This document shows, piece by piece, positions 7,193-17,191 of a DNA stretch of 64,000 nucleotides (its first letter is position 1; each line of letters begins with the position of its first letter). The DNA lies in the NCBI RefSeq assembly GCF_010748935.1, contig NZ_CP048797.1, forward strand, positions 87,685 to 151,684, written 5' to 3'. The notes beneath the pieces are model-generated. The model worked only from the letters and a program-made list of their open reading frames with translations. It was not told the DNA's origin and did no database searches. Source of the stretch: Providencia vermicola. GTDB taxonomy: Bacteria > Pseudomonadota > Gammaproteobacteria > Enterobacterales > Enterobacteriaceae. The position numbers were made by a program, and so were the translations under genes.

Positions 7193-10165
7193 CTAAGCCG
7201 GTGGCAGCGGTCGCAATGGCCTAAACTTCCCCGCACCGACCTTGGCGCTGCTGCGCCATAGGTAATCGCCGGTCAGGTTGATGTGCTCCCACCCCAGCGG
7301 CGACAGATATTGCAACAATGTGTCGTCCAGCGCCGTGCCGTTGCCACGCAAAGCACTGGTGGCACGCTCCAGATATACCGTGTTCCACAACACGATGGCC
7401 GCCGTCACCAGATTGAGGCCGCTGGCCCGGTAGCGCTGCTGCTCAAAACTGCGGTCGCGGATTTCACCCAATCGGTAGAAGAAGACCGCCCTGGCCAGCG
7501 CGTTGCGCGCCTCGCCCTTATTCAGCCCCGCATGGACGCGGCGGCGCAGCTCCACGCTTTGCAGCCAATCCAAAATGAACAGCGTGCGCTCGATGCGCCC
7601 CAGCTCGCGCAACGCCACGGCCAAGCCGTTCTGGCGCGGGTAGCTGCCGAGTTTGCGCAGCATCAGCGAAGCCGTTACCGTGCCTTGCTTGATGGAGGTG
7701 GCCAGCCGCAGAATTTCATCCCAATGGGCGCGTATTTGCTTGATGTTCAGCCTGTCGCTGCTAATCATCGGCTTGAGCGCGTCATAGGCGGCATCGCCCT
7801 TGGGGATGAATAGCTTGGTTTCGCCCAAGTCACGGATACGCGGCGCGAAGCGAAATCCCAGCAAATGCATCAAGCCAAACACGTGATCGGTGAAGCCTGC
7901 CGTGTCGGTGTAGTGTTCCTCGATGCGCAAGTCCGACTCGTGGTACAGCAGGCCATCAAGCACGTAAGTTGAATCACGAATGCCCACGTTGACCACCTTG
8001 GCACTGAAGGGCGCGTACTGGTCGGAGATATGGGTGTAGAAAGTCCGTCCTGGACTGCTTCCATACTTCGGGTTGATATGACCAGTGCTTTCTGCTTTGC
8101 TGCCGGTTCTGAAGTTCTGGCCGTCCGACGATGACGTGGTGCCGTCACCCCAGTTGCCGGCGAAGGGTTGCCGAAACTGCGCATTCACCAGCTCGGCCAG
8201 CGCCGTCGAATAGGTTTCATCGCGGATGTGCCAGGCTTGCAGCCAAGACAGCTTGGCGTAGGTGGTGCCAGGGCAGGACTCGGCCATTTTGGTCAGACCC
8301 AGGTTGATCGCGTCGGCCAGGATCGTCGTCAACAGCAAGGTTTTGTCCTTGGCCGTGTCGCTGGTCTTCAGGTGTGTGAAGTGGCGGGTGAAGCCCGTCC
8401 ATTCATCGACCTCCATCAGCAACTCGGTGATTTTGAGGTGCGGCAGCAGCATAGCTGTCTGGTCGATCATGGCTTGCGCGGCGTCTGGTACTGCCGCGTC
8501 CAGCGGCGTGATCTTCAGGCCTGACGCGGTGGTGATGATGGCATCCGGTAAGTCGTTGGCCGCAGCCATGCGGTTGACTGTGGCGAGTTGCGCCTCCAAC
8601 AATTCCAACCGGTCATGCAGGTATTGGTCGCAGTCGGTGGCCACTGCCAGCGGCAATTCGCTGGCCAGCTTCAAAGTGGCGAACTTCTCGACCGGCACCA
8701 GGTATTCGTCGAAGTCCTTGAACTGGCGAGAACCCTGCACCCAGACATCACCGGAGCGCAGCGCGTTCTTCAGCTCCGACAGGGCGCATAACTCGTAGTA
8801 ACGCCGGTCGATGCCGTCGTCGGTCAGAACCAGCTTTGCCCAGCGCGGCTTGATGAATGCGGTTGGCGCATCGGCGGGCACCTTGCGCGCGCTGTCGCTG
8901 TTCATGCCGCGCAGCATGTCGATGGCATCGAGCACACCCTTGGCGGCGGGCGCAGCCCGCAATTTGAGCACGCCCAGGAACTGCGGCGCGTAGCGGCGTA
9001 GCGTGGCATAGCTTTCACCGATGTGGTGCAGGAAATCAAAGTCGGCAGGCCGCGCCAATGTTTGCGCTTCGGTGACGCTGGCGGCGAAGGTGTCCCAGGG
9101 CATAACGGCCTCGATGGCGGCGAACGGATCGCTGCCGCTTTGCTTGGCCTCAATCAACGCTTGACCGATGCGCCCATACATCCGCACCTTGTCGTTGATC
9201 GCCTTGCCGGAAGCCTGGAACTGCTGCTGATGCTTGTTCTTGGCCGCGTTGAACAGCTTGCCGATGATGCGATCGTGAAGGTCGATGATTTCATCGGTGA
9301 CGGTGGCCATGCCTTCGATGGCCAGCGCTACCAGCGTGGCATAGCGTCGTTGCACCTCGAACTTTGCCAGATCAGCAGGCGTCATCTGGCCACCTTCACG
9401 AGCGATTTTGAGCAGGCGGTTCTGGTGAACCTGCCGCTCGATGCCTGCGGGCAGATCAAGTGCTTGCCAGGATTTCAGGCGCTCAATATGTTCGAGCATG
9501 TGGCGAGAGTTCGGTTTGGCAGGCGACTGGCGCAGCCATGCCAGCCACGTCACTTTACTGCCGTCCTTGCGCTTGAGAAGTTCGTCCAGGCGCTGACGGT
9601 GGGGTGATAACAAAGAATCGGTCAGCGCCGCGTAAATGCGTCGGTTGGCACGGGTGATGGCCTCGGCGCTTGCGCGCTCGATGGCATTCATGGCGGGCAG
9701 GATAATGCTCTGCCGCCGCAGATTCTCGACAAGTGCGCTCGCCAGCACGATGCCTTTGTCGGTCTGCAAGGCCAGCTCGGTCAATGTATGCACGGCTTGC
9801 CGATAGTGGCTCATGGTGAAGGGCTTGAACCCAAAAACCGTTTGCAGCTCGACCAAGTGCTCCCGCCGTGTCTGTTCGCGCTGGCCGTACTCGCTCCAAC
9901 TTTCCACTGGCATCTTGAGTTGCGCGGCCACCATGCGCAACAGGGGCGGAAACGGAGGCTCATCGACGCCCAAAAAGGTGCCAGGGAATCGCAAGTAGCA
10001 AAGCTGCACAGCGAAGCCCAATCGATTCGCGGCGCCGCGACGCTGACGGATCACCGACAGGTCGGTTTCGTTGAACGTGTAGTGCCGTATCAGTTCGTCT
10101 TTGGCATCTGGCAGTGCCAGCAGGCTTTCGCGCTCGGTGGCGGACAGGATTGAGCGGCGTGGCAT
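7193..10165 (-). CDS. tnpA: Tn1696-type TnpA transposase
   Basis: A 990-aa DDE transposase of the Tn3 family, Tn21 subgroup. It starts [19 protein letters not shown] and ends [14 protein letters not shown]. Conserved stretches such as [17 protein letters not shown] and the [20 protein letters not shown] region with its catalytic acidic residue are intact. The stop codon lies within the inner part of the terminal inverted repeat, as usual in this group. It acts on 38-bp ends, but the near end is split by IS5075 and the far end is missing, so this copy is probably unable to move its own transposon. Confidence 0.95.
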   Translation of the reverse strand: MPRRSILSATERESLLALPDAKDELIRHYTFNETDLSVIRQRRGAANRLGFAVQLCYLRFPGTFLGVDEPPFPPLLRMVAAQLKMPVESWSEYGQREQTRREHLVELQTVFGFKPFTMSHYRQAVHTLTELALQTDKGIVLASALVENLRRQSIILPAMNAIERASAEAITRANRRIYAALTDSLLSPHRQRLDELLKRKDGSKVTWLAWLRQSPAKPNSRHMLEHIERLKSWQALDLPAGIERQVHQNRLLKIAREGGQMTPADLAKFEVQRRYATLVALAIEGMATVTDEIIDLHDRIIGKLFNAAKNKHQQQFQASGKAINDKVRMYGRIGQALIEAKQSGSDPFAAIEAVMPWDTFAASVTEAQTLARPADFDFLHHIGESYATLRRYAPQFLGVLKLRAAPAAKGVLDAIDMLRGMNSDSARKVPADAPTAFIKPRWAKLVLTDDGIDRRYYELCALSELKNALRSGDVWVQGSRQFKDFDEYLVPVEKFATLKLASELPLAVATDCDQYLHDRLELLEAQLATVNRMAAANDLPDAIITTASGLKITPLDAAVPDAAQAMIDQTAMLLPHLKITELLMEVDEWTGFTRHFTHLKTSDTAKDKTLLLTTILADAINLGLTKMAESCPGTTYAKLSWLQAWHIRDETYSTALAELVNAQFRQPFAGNWGDGTTSSSDGQNFRTGSKAESTGHINPKYGSSPGRTFYTHISDQYAPFSAKVVNVGIRDSTYVLDGLLYHESDLRIEEHYTDTAGFTDHVFGLMHLLGFRFAPRIRDLGETKLFIPKGDAAYDALKPMISSDRLNIKQIRAHWDEILRLATSIKQGTVTASLMLRKLGSYPRQNGLAVALRELGRIERTLFILDWLQSVELRRRVHAGLNKGEARNALARAVFFYRLGEIRDRSFEQQRYRASGLNLVTAAIVLWNTVYLERATSALRGNGTALDDTLLQYLSPLGWEHINLTGDYLWRSSAKVGAGKFRPLRPLPPA

Positions 10166-10167
10166 GG

Positions 10168-10725
10168 TCAGTCTTCCCGCAGGTACTGGTACAAGGTTTC
10201 GCGGCTGATGCCGAAGTCACGGGCCACCAAGGTTTTTTGGTCGCCTGCCGCAACTCGCCGTTTCAACTCGGCAATTTGTTCGCTGTTCAGCGATTTCTTT
10301 CGTCCCCGGTAGGCACCGCGCTGCTTGGCCAGCACGATTCCCTCGCGCTGACGTTCGCGGATCAGGGCGCGCTCGAACTCAGCGAAGGCTCCCATGACCG
10401 ACAGCATCAGATTGGCCATCGGTGAGTCCTCGCCGGTGAACTTCAGCCCTTCTTTGACGAACTCCATGCGCACGCCCCGTTGTGTCAGCCCTTGGACGAT
10501 GCGGCGCAGGTCATCAAGGTTGCGTGCCAGCCTGTCCATGCTATGCACCACCACGGTGTCGCCCTCGCGGACGAAGGCCAGCAGCCTTTCCAGCTCGGGA
10601 CGCTGGGTGTCCTTGCCAGAAGCCTTGTCGGTGAACACCCGCGCCACCTGAACACCCTCCAATTGCCGTTCCGGGTTCTGGTCGAAGCTGCTGACGCGGA
10701 CATAGCCGATGCGTTGACCTTGCAA
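10168..10725 (-). CDS. tnpR: Tn1696-type TnpR resolvase
   Basis: A serine recombinase of 185 aa. I chose a TTG start at 10725 because GGAGG lies 5 bases before it and the product then begins [17 protein letters not shown], the normal family start. An ATG further upstream would add 20 atypical residues. The catalytic serine is in [13 protein letters not shown], arginines are in [13 protein letters not shown], and a C-terminal helix-turn-helix ([19 protein letters not shown]) binds res. It resolves cointegrates and represses tnpA/tnpR in this family. The gene is 2 bases from tnpA. Confidence 0.93.
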   Translation of the reverse strand: MQGQRIGYVRVSSFDQNPERQLEGVQVARVFTDKASGKDTQRPELERLLAFVREGDTVVVHSMDRLARNLDDLRRIVQGLTQRGVRMEFVKEGLKFTGEDSPMANLMLSVMGAFAEFERALIRERQREGIVLAKQRGAYRGRKKSLNSEQIAELKRRVAAGDQKTLVARDFGISRETLYQYLRED

Positions 10726-10828
10726 GATGCCTCCAAAGGCAAAAGTGTCAGGATGAAATCTATTACCTTTGACGGAATATGTCAATCAATAGGAAATTTA
10801 ACTCTATTCTGACATCGTTTGCACATGG
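10726..10828. other. Tn1696 res region, interrupted by the integron
   Basis: These 103 AT-rich bases lie between tnpR and the integron's terminal repeat, where res subsites occur in Tn1696. The integron inserts into res in that transposon, so the site here is probably split and its remainder missing. Confidence 0.6.
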
Positions 10829-10853
10829 TGTCGTTTTCAGAAGACGGCTGCAC
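10829..10853. repeat. Integron terminal repeat IRi
   Basis: The 25-bp end begins TGTCGTTTTCAGAAGACGGC and matches the IRi end of class 1 integrons. It marks the boundary between Tn1696 and the integron. Bases 10854-11030 are the usual spacer downstream of intI1 and hold no further gene. Confidence 0.9.
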
Positions 10854-11030
10854 TGAACGTCAGAAGCCGACTGCACTATAGCAGCGGAGGGGTTGGATCC
10901 ATCAGGCAACGACGGGCTGCTGCCGGCCATCAGCGGACGCAGGGAGGACTTTCCGCAACCGGCCGTTCGATGCGGCACCGATGGCCTTCGCGCAGGGGTA
11001 GTGAATCCGCCAGGATTGACTTGCGCTGCC

Positions 11031-12044
11031 CTACCTCTCACTAGTGAGGGGCGGCAGCGCATCAAGCGGTGAGCGCACTCCGGCACCGCCAACTTTCAGC
11101 ACATGCGTGTAAATCATCGTCGTAGAGACGTCGGAATGGCCGAGCAGATCCTGCACGGTTCGAATGTCGTAACCGCTGCGGAGCAAGGCCGTCGCGAACG
11201 AGTGGCGGAGGGTGTGCGGTGTGGCGGGCTTCGTGATGCCTGCTTGTTCTACGGCACGTTTGAAGGCGCGCTGAAAGGTCTGGTCATACATGTGATGGCG
11301 ACGCACGACACCGCTCCGTGGATCGGTCGAATGCGTGTGCTGCGCAAAAACCCAGAACCACGGCCAGGAATGCCCGGCGCGCGGATACTTCCGCTCAAGG
11401 GCGTCGGGAAGCGCAACGCCGCTGCGGCCCTCGGCCTGGTCCTTCAGCCACCATGCCCGTGCACGCGACAGCTGCTCGCGCAGGCTGGGTGCCAAGCTCT
11501 CGGGTAACATCAAGGCCCGATCCTTGGAGCCCTTGCCCTCCCGCACGATGATCGTGCCGTGATCGAAATCCAGATCCTTGACCCGCAGTTGCAAACCCTC
11601 ACTGATCCGCATGCCCGTTCCATACAGAAGCTGGGCGAACAAACGATGCTCGCCTTCCAGAAAACCGAGGATGCGAACCACTTCATCCGGGGTCAGCACC
11701 ACCGGCAAGCGCCGCGACGGCCGAGGTCTTCCGATCTCCTGAAGCCAGGGCAGATCCGTGCACAGCACCTTGCCGTAGAAGAACAGCAAGGCCGCCAATG
11801 CCTGACGATGCGTGGAGACCGAAACCTTGCGCTCGTTCGCCAGCCAGGACAGAAATGCCTCGACTTCGCTGCTGCCCAAGGTTGCCGGGTGACGCACACC
11901 GTGGAAACGGATGAAGGCACGAACCCAGTGGACATAAGCCTGTTCGGTTCGTAAACTGTAATGCAAGTAGCGTATGCGCTCACGCAACTGGTCCAGAACC
12001 TTGACCGAACGCAGCGGTGGTAACGGCGCAGTGGCGGTTTTCAT
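11031..12044 (-). CDS. intI1: Class 1 integron integrase
   Basis: The full 337-aa IntI1 tyrosine recombinase starts [20 protein letters not shown]. It has the catalytic arginine in [18 protein letters not shown], the HTLRHSFAT box, and the tyrosine in [14 protein letters not shown]. The integron-specific additional domain is present before the C-terminal boxes. It recombines attI1 with cassette attC sites. The gene contains the cassette promoter on its other strand and appears intact. Confidence 0.97.
11929..11957 (+). promoter_or_regulatory. Cassette promoter Pc, hybrid PcH1 type
   Basis: TGGACA (11929-11934) and TAAACT (11952-11957) are spaced by 17 bases, which is the PcH1 combination: a weak -35 with a strong -10. 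The downstream P2 site (TTGTTA, 14 bases, TACAGT) lacks the GGG insertion that would activate it. Confidence 0.88.
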
Positions 12045-12116
12045 GGCTTGTTATGACTGTTTTTTTGTACAGTCTATGCCTCGGGCATCCAAGCAGCAAG
12101 CGCGTTACGCCGTGGG

Positions 12117-12180
12117 TCGATGTTTGATGTTATGGAGCAGCAACGATGTTACGCAGCAGGGCAGTCGCCCTAAAACAAAG
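12117..12180 (+). other. attI1: attI1 recombination site
   Basis: The stretch containing GATGTTATGGAGCAGCAACG and ending at AAAACAAAG is the usual attI1 site. The cassette joins at G/TTGGGC (12180/12181). Confidence 0.85.
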
Positions 12181-12250
12181 TTGGGCGAACCCGGAGCCTC
12201 ATTAATTGTTAGCCGTTAAAATTAAGCCCTTTACCAAACCAATACTTATT

Positions 12251-12829
12251 ATGAAAAACACAATACACAGCATCGTGACCAACAGCAACGATTCCGTCAC
12301 ACTGCGCCTCATGACTGAGCATGACCTTGCGATGCTCTATGAGTGGCTAAATCGATCTCATATCGTCGAGTGGTGGGGCGGAGAAGAAGCACGCCCGACA
12401 CTTGCTGACGTACAGGAACAGTACTTGCCAAGCGTTTTAGCGCAAGAGTCCGTCACTCCATACATTGCAATGCTGAATGGAGAGCCGATTGGGTATGCCC
12501 AGTCGTACGTTGCTCTTGGAAGCGGGGACGGATGGTGGGAAGAAGAAACCGATCCAGGAGTACGCGGAATAGACCAGTTACTGGCGAATGCATCACAACT
12601 GGGCAAAGGCTTGGGAACCAAGCTGGTTCGAGCTCTGGTTGAGTTGCTGTTCAATGATCCCGAGGTCACCAAGATCCAAACGGACCCGTCGCCGAGCAAC
12701 TTGCGAGCGATCCGATGCTACGAGAAAGCGGGGTTTGAGAGGCAAGGTACCGTAACCACCCCAGATGGTCCAGCCGTGTACATGGTTCAAACACGCCAGG
12801 CATTCGAGCGAACACGCAGTGATGCCTAA
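12251..12829 (+). CDS. aac(6')-Ib: AAC(6')-Ib aminoglycoside acetyltransferase
   Basis: A GNAT-fold enzyme that acetylates the 6'-amino group of tobramycin, kanamycin and, for this type, amikacin. The core matches AAC(6')-Ib ([35 protein letters not shown]). The two positions changed in the fluoroquinolone-acetylating -cr variant have the ordinary residues here: tryptophan in GDGWWEEE and aspartate in [20 protein letters not shown] carries the leucine linked to amikacin rather than gentamicin activity. I report the ATG at 12251; a TTG at 12206 gives a longer N-terminus, and the true start is uncertain because N-termini differ between cassettes. It is the only cassette of the integron. Confidence 0.93.
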   Translation: MKNTIHSIVTNSNDSVTLRLMTEHDLAMLYEWLNRSHIVEWWGGEEARPTLADVQEQYLPSVLAQESVTPYIAMLNGEPIGYAQSYVALGSGDGWWEEETDPGVRGIDQLLANASQLGKGLGTKLVRALVELLFNDPEVTKIQTDPSPSNLRAIRCYEKAGFERQGTVTTPDGPAVYMVQTRQAFERTRSDA

Positions 12830-12830
12830 C

Positions 12831-12890
12831 CCTTCCATCGAGGGGGACGTCCAAGGGCTGGCGCCCTTGGCCGCCCCTCATGTCAAACGT
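12831..12890 (+). other. attC: attC site of the aac(6')-Ib cassette
   Basis: The stretch starts at CCTAACCC, passes through an imperfect inverted repeat around GGGCTGGCGCCCTTGG and ends at the core site ACGTTAG. The 3' conserved segment begins right after it. Confidence 0.82.
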
Positions 12891-12997
12891 TAGATGCACT
12901 AAGCACATAATTGCTCACAGCCAAACTATCAGGTCAAGTCTGCTTTTATTATTTTTAAGCGTGCATAATAAGCCCTACACAAATTGGGAGATATATC

Positions 12998-13345
12998 ATG
13001 AAAGGCTGGCTTTTTCTTGTTATCGCAATAGTTGGCGAAGTAATCGCAACATCCGCATTAAAATCTAGCGAGGGCTTTACTAAGCTTGCCCCTTCCGCCG
13101 TTGTCATAATCGGTTATGGCATCGCATTTTATTTTCTTTCTCTGGTTCTGAAATCCATCCCTGTCGGTGTTGCTTATGCAGTCTGGTCGGGACTCGGCGT
13201 CGTCATAATTACAGCCATTGCCTGGTTGCTTCATGGGCAAAAGCTTGATGCGTGGGGCTTTGTAGGTATGGGGCTCATAATTGCTGCCTTTTTGCTCGCC
13301 CGATCCCCATCGTGGAAGTCGCTGCGGAGGCCGACGCCATGGTGA
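12998..13345 (+). CDS. qacEdelta1: QacEdelta1 quaternary ammonium efflux protein
   Basis: A 115-aa small multidrug resistance protein starting [20 protein letters not shown], with the essential membrane glutamate in the first helix. Four hydrophobic segments are expected, but the end has been replaced by [15 protein letters not shown], the known truncation that defines the delta1 form. Activity is reduced against antiseptics. It overlaps the start of sul1 by 7 bases, as in standard 3' conserved segments. Confidence 0.96.
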   Translation: MKGWLFLVIAIVGEVIATSALKSSEGFTKLAPSAVVIIGYGIAFYFLSLVLKSIPVGVAYAVWSGLGVVIITAIAWLLHGQKLDAWGFVGMGLIIAAFLLARSPSWKSLRRPTPW

Positions 13346-14178
13346 CGGTGTTCGGCATTCTGAATCTCACCGAGGACTCCTTCTTCGATGAGAGCCGGCG
13401 GCTAGACCCCGCCGGCGCTGTCACCGCGGCGATCGAAATGCTGCGAGTCGGATCAGACGTCGTGGATGTCGGACCGGCCGCCAGCCATCCGGACGCGAGG
13501 CCTGTATCGCCGGCCGATGAGATCAGACGTATTGCGCCGCTCTTAGACGCCCTGTCCGATCAGATGCACCGTGTTTCAATCGACAGCTTCCAACCGGAAA
13601 CCCAGCGCTATGCGCTCAAGCGCGGCGTGGGCTACCTGAACGATATCCAAGGATTTCCTGACCCTGCGCTCTATCCCGATATTGCTGAGGCGGACTGCAG
13701 GCTGGTGGTTATGCACTCAGCGCAGCGGGATGGCATCGCCACCCGCACCGGTCACCTTCGACCCGAAGACGCGCTCGACGAGATTGTGCGGTTCTTCGAG
13801 GCGCGGGTTTCCGCCTTGCGACGGAGCGGGGTCGCTGCCGACCGGCTCATCCTCGATCCGGGGATGGGATTTTTCTTGAGCCCCGCACCGGAAACATCGC
13901 TGCACGTGCTGTCGAACCTTCAAAAGCTGAAGTCGGCGTTGGGGCTTCCGCTATTGGTCTCGGTGTCGCGGAAATCCTTCTTGGGCGCCACCGTTGGCCT
14001 TCCTGTAAAGGATCTGGGTCCAGCGAGCCTTGCGGCGGAACTTCACGCGATCGGCAATGGCGCTGACTACGTCCGCACCCACGCGCCTGGAGATCTGCGA
14101 AGCGCAATCACCTTCTCGGAAACCCTCGCGAAATTTCGCAGTCGCGACGCCAGAGACCGAGGGTTAGATCATGCCTAG
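13339..14178 (+). CDS. sul1: Sulfonamide-resistant dihydropteroate synthase
   Basis: The 279-aa Sul1 starts [20 protein letters not shown], which includes the DHPS pyrophosphate-binding loop, and continues through [31 protein letters not shown] and VSRKSFLGA. It replaces the host DHPS in folate synthesis because it does not bind sulfonamides. The start at 13339 overlaps qacEdelta1. The sequence is intact. Confidence 0.97.
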   Translation: MVTVFGILNLTEDSFFDESRRLDPAGAVTAAIEMLRVGSDVVDVGPAASHPDARPVSPADEIRRIAPLLDALSDQMHRVSIDSFQPETQRYALKRGVGYLNDIQGFPDPALYPDIAEADCRLVVMHSAQRDGIATRTGHLRPEDALDEIVRFFEARVSALRRSGVAADRLILDPGMGFFLSPAPETSLHVLSNLQKLKSALGLPLLVSVSRKSFLGATVGLPVKDLGPASLAAELHAIGNGADYVRTHAPGDLRSAITFSETLAKFRSRDARDRGLDHA

Positions 14179-14304
14179 CATTCACCTTCCGGCCGCCCGC
14201 TAGCGGACCTGGTCAGGTTCCGCGAAGGTGGGCGCAGACATGCTGGGCTCGTCAGGATCAAACTGCACTATGAGGCGGCGGTTCATACCGCGCCAGGGGA
14301 GCGA

Positions 14305-14505
14305 ATGGACAGCGAGGAGCCTCCGAACGTTCGGGTCGCCTGCTCGGGTGATATCGACGAGGTTGTGCGGCTGATGCACGACGCTGCGGCGTGGATGTCC
14401 GCCAAGGGAACGCCCGCCTGGGACGTCGCGCGGATCGACCGGACATTCGCGGAGACCTTCGTCCTGAGATCCGAGCTCCTAGTCGCGAGTTGCAGCGACG
14501 GCATC
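14305..14505 (+). pseudogene. Truncated orf5 of the 3' conserved segment
   Basis: The frame begins MDSEEPPNVRVACSGDIDEV, the start of the GNAT-family orf5. The match breaks after the codon for GI in CSDGI at 14505, and unrelated DNA follows. Only the first third or so of the acetyltransferase is left, so it is not functional. Confidence 0.88.
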
Positions 14506-14630
14506 CATGTCTCGACGATGCCAGCGGAGTGCTTAAGCTACTCCTAGCGCATTGGGCGCTGGGACGGGGCGGGGGTGCATAGCCATGCACCGGCGGATAA
14601 GCGTGCGCGCGGCTCGCTCCACCGATTTGG

Positions 14631-14930
14631 CTAGGGGAGCGCGGTGCTGCGCCAGCTTTCTAGAATGTCGCTTACTTCGCGGCTGACAATTAACCGCGCC
14701 TCGGCGCGAGCCATACCGGAGATCGCCAAAAGTCGATCGTAGTCGGTAAGTTGGTGGCGGGCGAAGGTTGAGGCCACAATGCCGACGACCTTGCCTAGCG
14801 AGGCTTCTGTCCACCGTTTGGCCAGAATCCGTTCGATGAGGATCTCGCGGTATTCCGGCGGGCAGCGAGCTTGATGTTTGCGAAAATGTCGCTCGACCGT
14901 CCGCCGGGTGAATAATGTGCCTTGCTGCAT
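14631..14930 (-). CDS. DUF2293-like protein, possibly partial
   Basis: The ATG at 14930 begins MQQGTLFTRRTVERHFRKH, and the 99-aa product resembles the short DUF2293 proteins of unknown function found in many Proteobacteria. A longer frame upstream to 15089 looks non-coding. The gene is GC-rich and lies on the opposite strand to the integron, between two truncation points, so it arrived with other DNA. I cannot tell whether it is expressed. Confidence 0.5.
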   Translation of the reverse strand: MQQGTLFTRRTVERHFRKHQARCPPEYREILIERILAKRWTEASLGKVVGIVASTFARHQLTDYDRLLAISGMARAEARLIVSREVSDILESWRSTALP

Positions 14931-15558
14931 GCGATGCCTCCAAGGAGACGCTCGCATCGGCCTACGCCAAAAGGGGTCGCATGAGGTGCTTGGGGGCCGC
15001 CAAAAGGGTAGCTCAGCGACATGCCTTCCGATGTTGCCGTCAGCTAATCGCCAACCTTGGGGGGCGGCAGTTCGTTCGGCGTTCCCCACGACAATAGCCA
15101 GGCTTTCACAGCCTCGTGGCTGATAGTCCGGCCTGCCTCAATGTCGGCAATGCCCTCGGCGGTCGCTTCCTGGTCGTCGTCAAAGTTGTCGGCTTGGGAG
15201 TTCACGCAGTCCAACTACCACAACACCCGACCGCCCGGCCACACCGGTCCGACGCCTACGCCTTTACGGCCACACGGTGTAATGGAGGAGAGAGAGCCAA
15301 CACATGCGCCAGCGCGAATGGCTTGGCGGCGGTCCGCAGGATTTCAGTCGCCGCCTCGTAGGCTTCAGACGGGACCACTCGGTCCGGAGGCGTTGCGGCG
15401 GGACCCCTAGTGTGCGCCCTTCACAGACCCTGAGGAGCGCACCGCTCGCCTTCTTGCTGCCCATCGCGATAGCGGGGACATCACAACTGAGCAAACTCAG
15501 GGACGCCCAGTGTTGCGGCGGGACATCCACTTCTGCGTTTTTACAGCTGCGCGCCGGC
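14931..15558. other. GC-rich stretch without a convincing gene
   Basis: No frame here gives a protein I recognise. The motif TTGCGGCGGGAC occurs twice (near 15391 and 15513). It is probably scarred DNA between the integron fragment and the methyltransferase fragment. Confidence 0.5.
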
Positions 15559-16098
15559 GGGCATCGCAACAGCCATGCGAACGCCGGTGTCGTACCCGCC
15601 ATCGCTTTCGCGCAGAACAACCGTGGTGAAGTGCGCTTCGAGTCGGGCCATGGCCAGGTGGCTTGCACCGTGCTGTCCAACGGCAAGCCGGGCTACGGCG
15701 TGCCGATGGTGGCCTGCGTGTCTCTGCGCGGCCGCGAGCAGGGCCTTGCAGCGGAGCTGGGCGGCAGCGTAGCGGCCACACTGCGTACCAGCGGCGGCGG
15801 CGCGGACAAGCCCCATGTGCTGGCCCCCGACTTCGAGGCGCATTTCCGCTACGACTGGAACGACCCCGGCCCCGGCGACTGGTCGCACTGGCGGGTGCGG
15901 CGGCTGATGCCGACGGAGTGCGAGCGGCTGCAAGGCATGCCCGATGACTACACGCTGATCCCCTACCGCGGCAAGCCCGCCGCGGATGCGCCGCGCTACA
16001 AAGCAATCGGCAACTCCATGGCCGTCCCGTGCATGGCATGGCTGGGCCAGCGCCTGGTGCAGTGCCTGCACAAGACGGGCTCGACCGCTTCGGATTGA
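15559..16098 (+). pseudogene. C-terminal part of a DNA cytosine methyltransferase
   Basis: The visible frame carries the late C5-methyltransferase motifs: RRLMPTECERLQGMPDDY (motif IX region) and YKAIGNSMAVPCMAWLG (motif X). The segment with VSLRGREQGLAAELGG is like an insert typical of phage-type cytosine methyltransferases. The catalytic PC motif and the cofactor-binding N-terminal half are absent, so the fragment is inactive. The upstream part of the frame does not resemble the family. Confidence 0.72.
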
Positions 16099-16425
16099 TC
16101 GGCGACGCAGCCTGCGGGCCGCGCCATTCTCCCTCCTGCATTGCCGACGTATCGGCAGCAGCCCGCAGCCAGGGTGTCAAGGCTGCCGTGGGTTCCCCCC
16201 GCGCCACCCGCCAGTTCGCCTCGGCATCTCACCGGCGAACGCTGCCCACCGGGGCATCGATGCCTCTTTTCTCCAACCCACGGGATGGCCGCCACGTCCC
16301 GTCAGGGGCATGTCGCCACCCGGTCGATTTCAGGAGAATTTTAAAGTTTTTACCATCATTCTTGTCACTGTTACCTTTCGAACTCACATTAAATTCTTTC
16401 ATCTTCTAAAAATTAATATTAACTA
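16099..16425. other. Junction region from GC-rich to AT-rich DNA
   Basis: No gene is seen. Composition changes sharply near 16330-16350: GC-rich methyltransferase-side DNA is replaced by AT-rich DNA that continues through nth and rmtC. This is probably one boundary of the segment captured with rmtC. Confidence 0.5.
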
Positions 16426-17094
16426 ATGTATAATCCTACTGTGAACAAGAAAACGCGTGCAAAATATGTATTAGAAGAGATGGAAAAGCTTTTTCCGGAT
16501 AGTAGCTCAGAGTTGAGGAACTGGGAAACAGATTTCCAATTTCTTCTTTGCATCATTTTATCAGCTCAGACGACTGATTTGCAGGTGAATAAAGTGACTC
16601 ATAATCTATTCGCTAAATATCCTGATCCGGCTTCACTTTCGGAGGCGGAAGTCGGAGAGGTAGAGAAGATATTAAGCTCTATAAATTACTATCGCACTAA
16701 ATCTAAGAATATTGTAAATGCGGCTAAGGTTGTGAAAACTAGGTTTCACGGCCGAGTTCCTAGGAGTGTAGAAAAATTGATCGAAATCCCAGGCGTCGGA
16801 TTGAAGACTGCTAATGTATATTTGAATAGTATGTATCAAGCGAATCAGGGAGTGGGAGCAGACACTCATGTGATGCGAGTTTCGAGGAGACTTGGTTTCA
16901 CGGATAGTCGTGACCCTAGGAAGGTCGCAATCGCGCTACAAAAGCTGTATCCGAAAAAAGATTGGTACCGAGTTACGGCGTTATTTGTCTTGTATGGGAG
17001 GTACTATTGCAAGGCTAGAGTCAAGCCAGAAAATAGCAAATGTATTTTTAAGGAATTTTGTACTCACTGTAGTGGTTTGGATCCTTATAGCTAG
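16426..17094 (+). CDS. Endonuclease III-like DNA glycosylase
   Basis: This 222-aa protein has the Nth fold. The helix-hairpin-helix IEIPGVGLKTANVYL includes the catalytic lysine, and VGADTHVMRVSRRLGF includes the catalytic aspartate. Such enzymes remove oxidised pyrimidines and cut abasic sites. The C-terminal iron-sulfur loop is odd. E. coli spacing is C-x6-C-x2-C-x5-C, but here it is C-x10-C-x5-C-x2-C, so the second ligand is missing and an extra cysteine follows. The gene is AT-rich and converges on rmtC, suggesting both come from the same donor chromosome. Confidence 0.85.
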   Translation: MYNPTVNKKTRAKYVLEEMEKLFPDSSSELRNWETDFQFLLCIILSAQTTDLQVNKVTHNLFAKYPDPASLSEAEVGEVEKILSSINYYRTKSKNIVNAAKVVKTRFHGRVPRSVEKLIEIPGVGLKTANVYLNSMYQANQGVGADTHVMRVSRRLGFTDSRDPRKVAIALQKLYPKKDWYRVTALFVLYGRYYCKARVKPENSKCIFKEFCTHCSGLDPYS

Positions 17095-17191
17095 GCGAGG
17101 TGTGTTAGAATTTGCCTTCGTAGAGGCGGAAGTTACACATGCACGACTTACGTATTATACACCTCAAAGAAAAATCTTCTCCACCCTAAAG

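Larger units (their letters stand above)
5832..14505 (-). mobile_element. Tn1696-type transposon end with class 1 integron
   Basis: The element starts with a Tn21-subgroup inverted repeat split by IS5075 (5832-5852 and 7181-7197). It continues with tnpA, tnpR and the res region, into which a class 1 integron is inserted. The recognisable sequence ends where orf5 of the 3' conserved segment breaks at 14505. The mer side of Tn1696 and the far inverted repeat are absent. TTGTA (5827-5831) lies at the outer boundary and would be half of a 5-bp target duplication, but the other half cannot be found because the far end is lost. Confidence 0.85.

Noticed and set aside
12251..12829. Possible fluoroquinolone-acetylating variant aac(6')-Ib-cr
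   Set aside because: Both diagnostic positions have the ordinary residues (Trp in GDGWWEEE, Asp in [10 protein letters not shown]).
14506..15300. ISCR1 downstream of sul1
   Set aside because: The region after the orf5 break does not encode the ISCR1 transposase in any frame, so a complex sul1-type integron is not supported.
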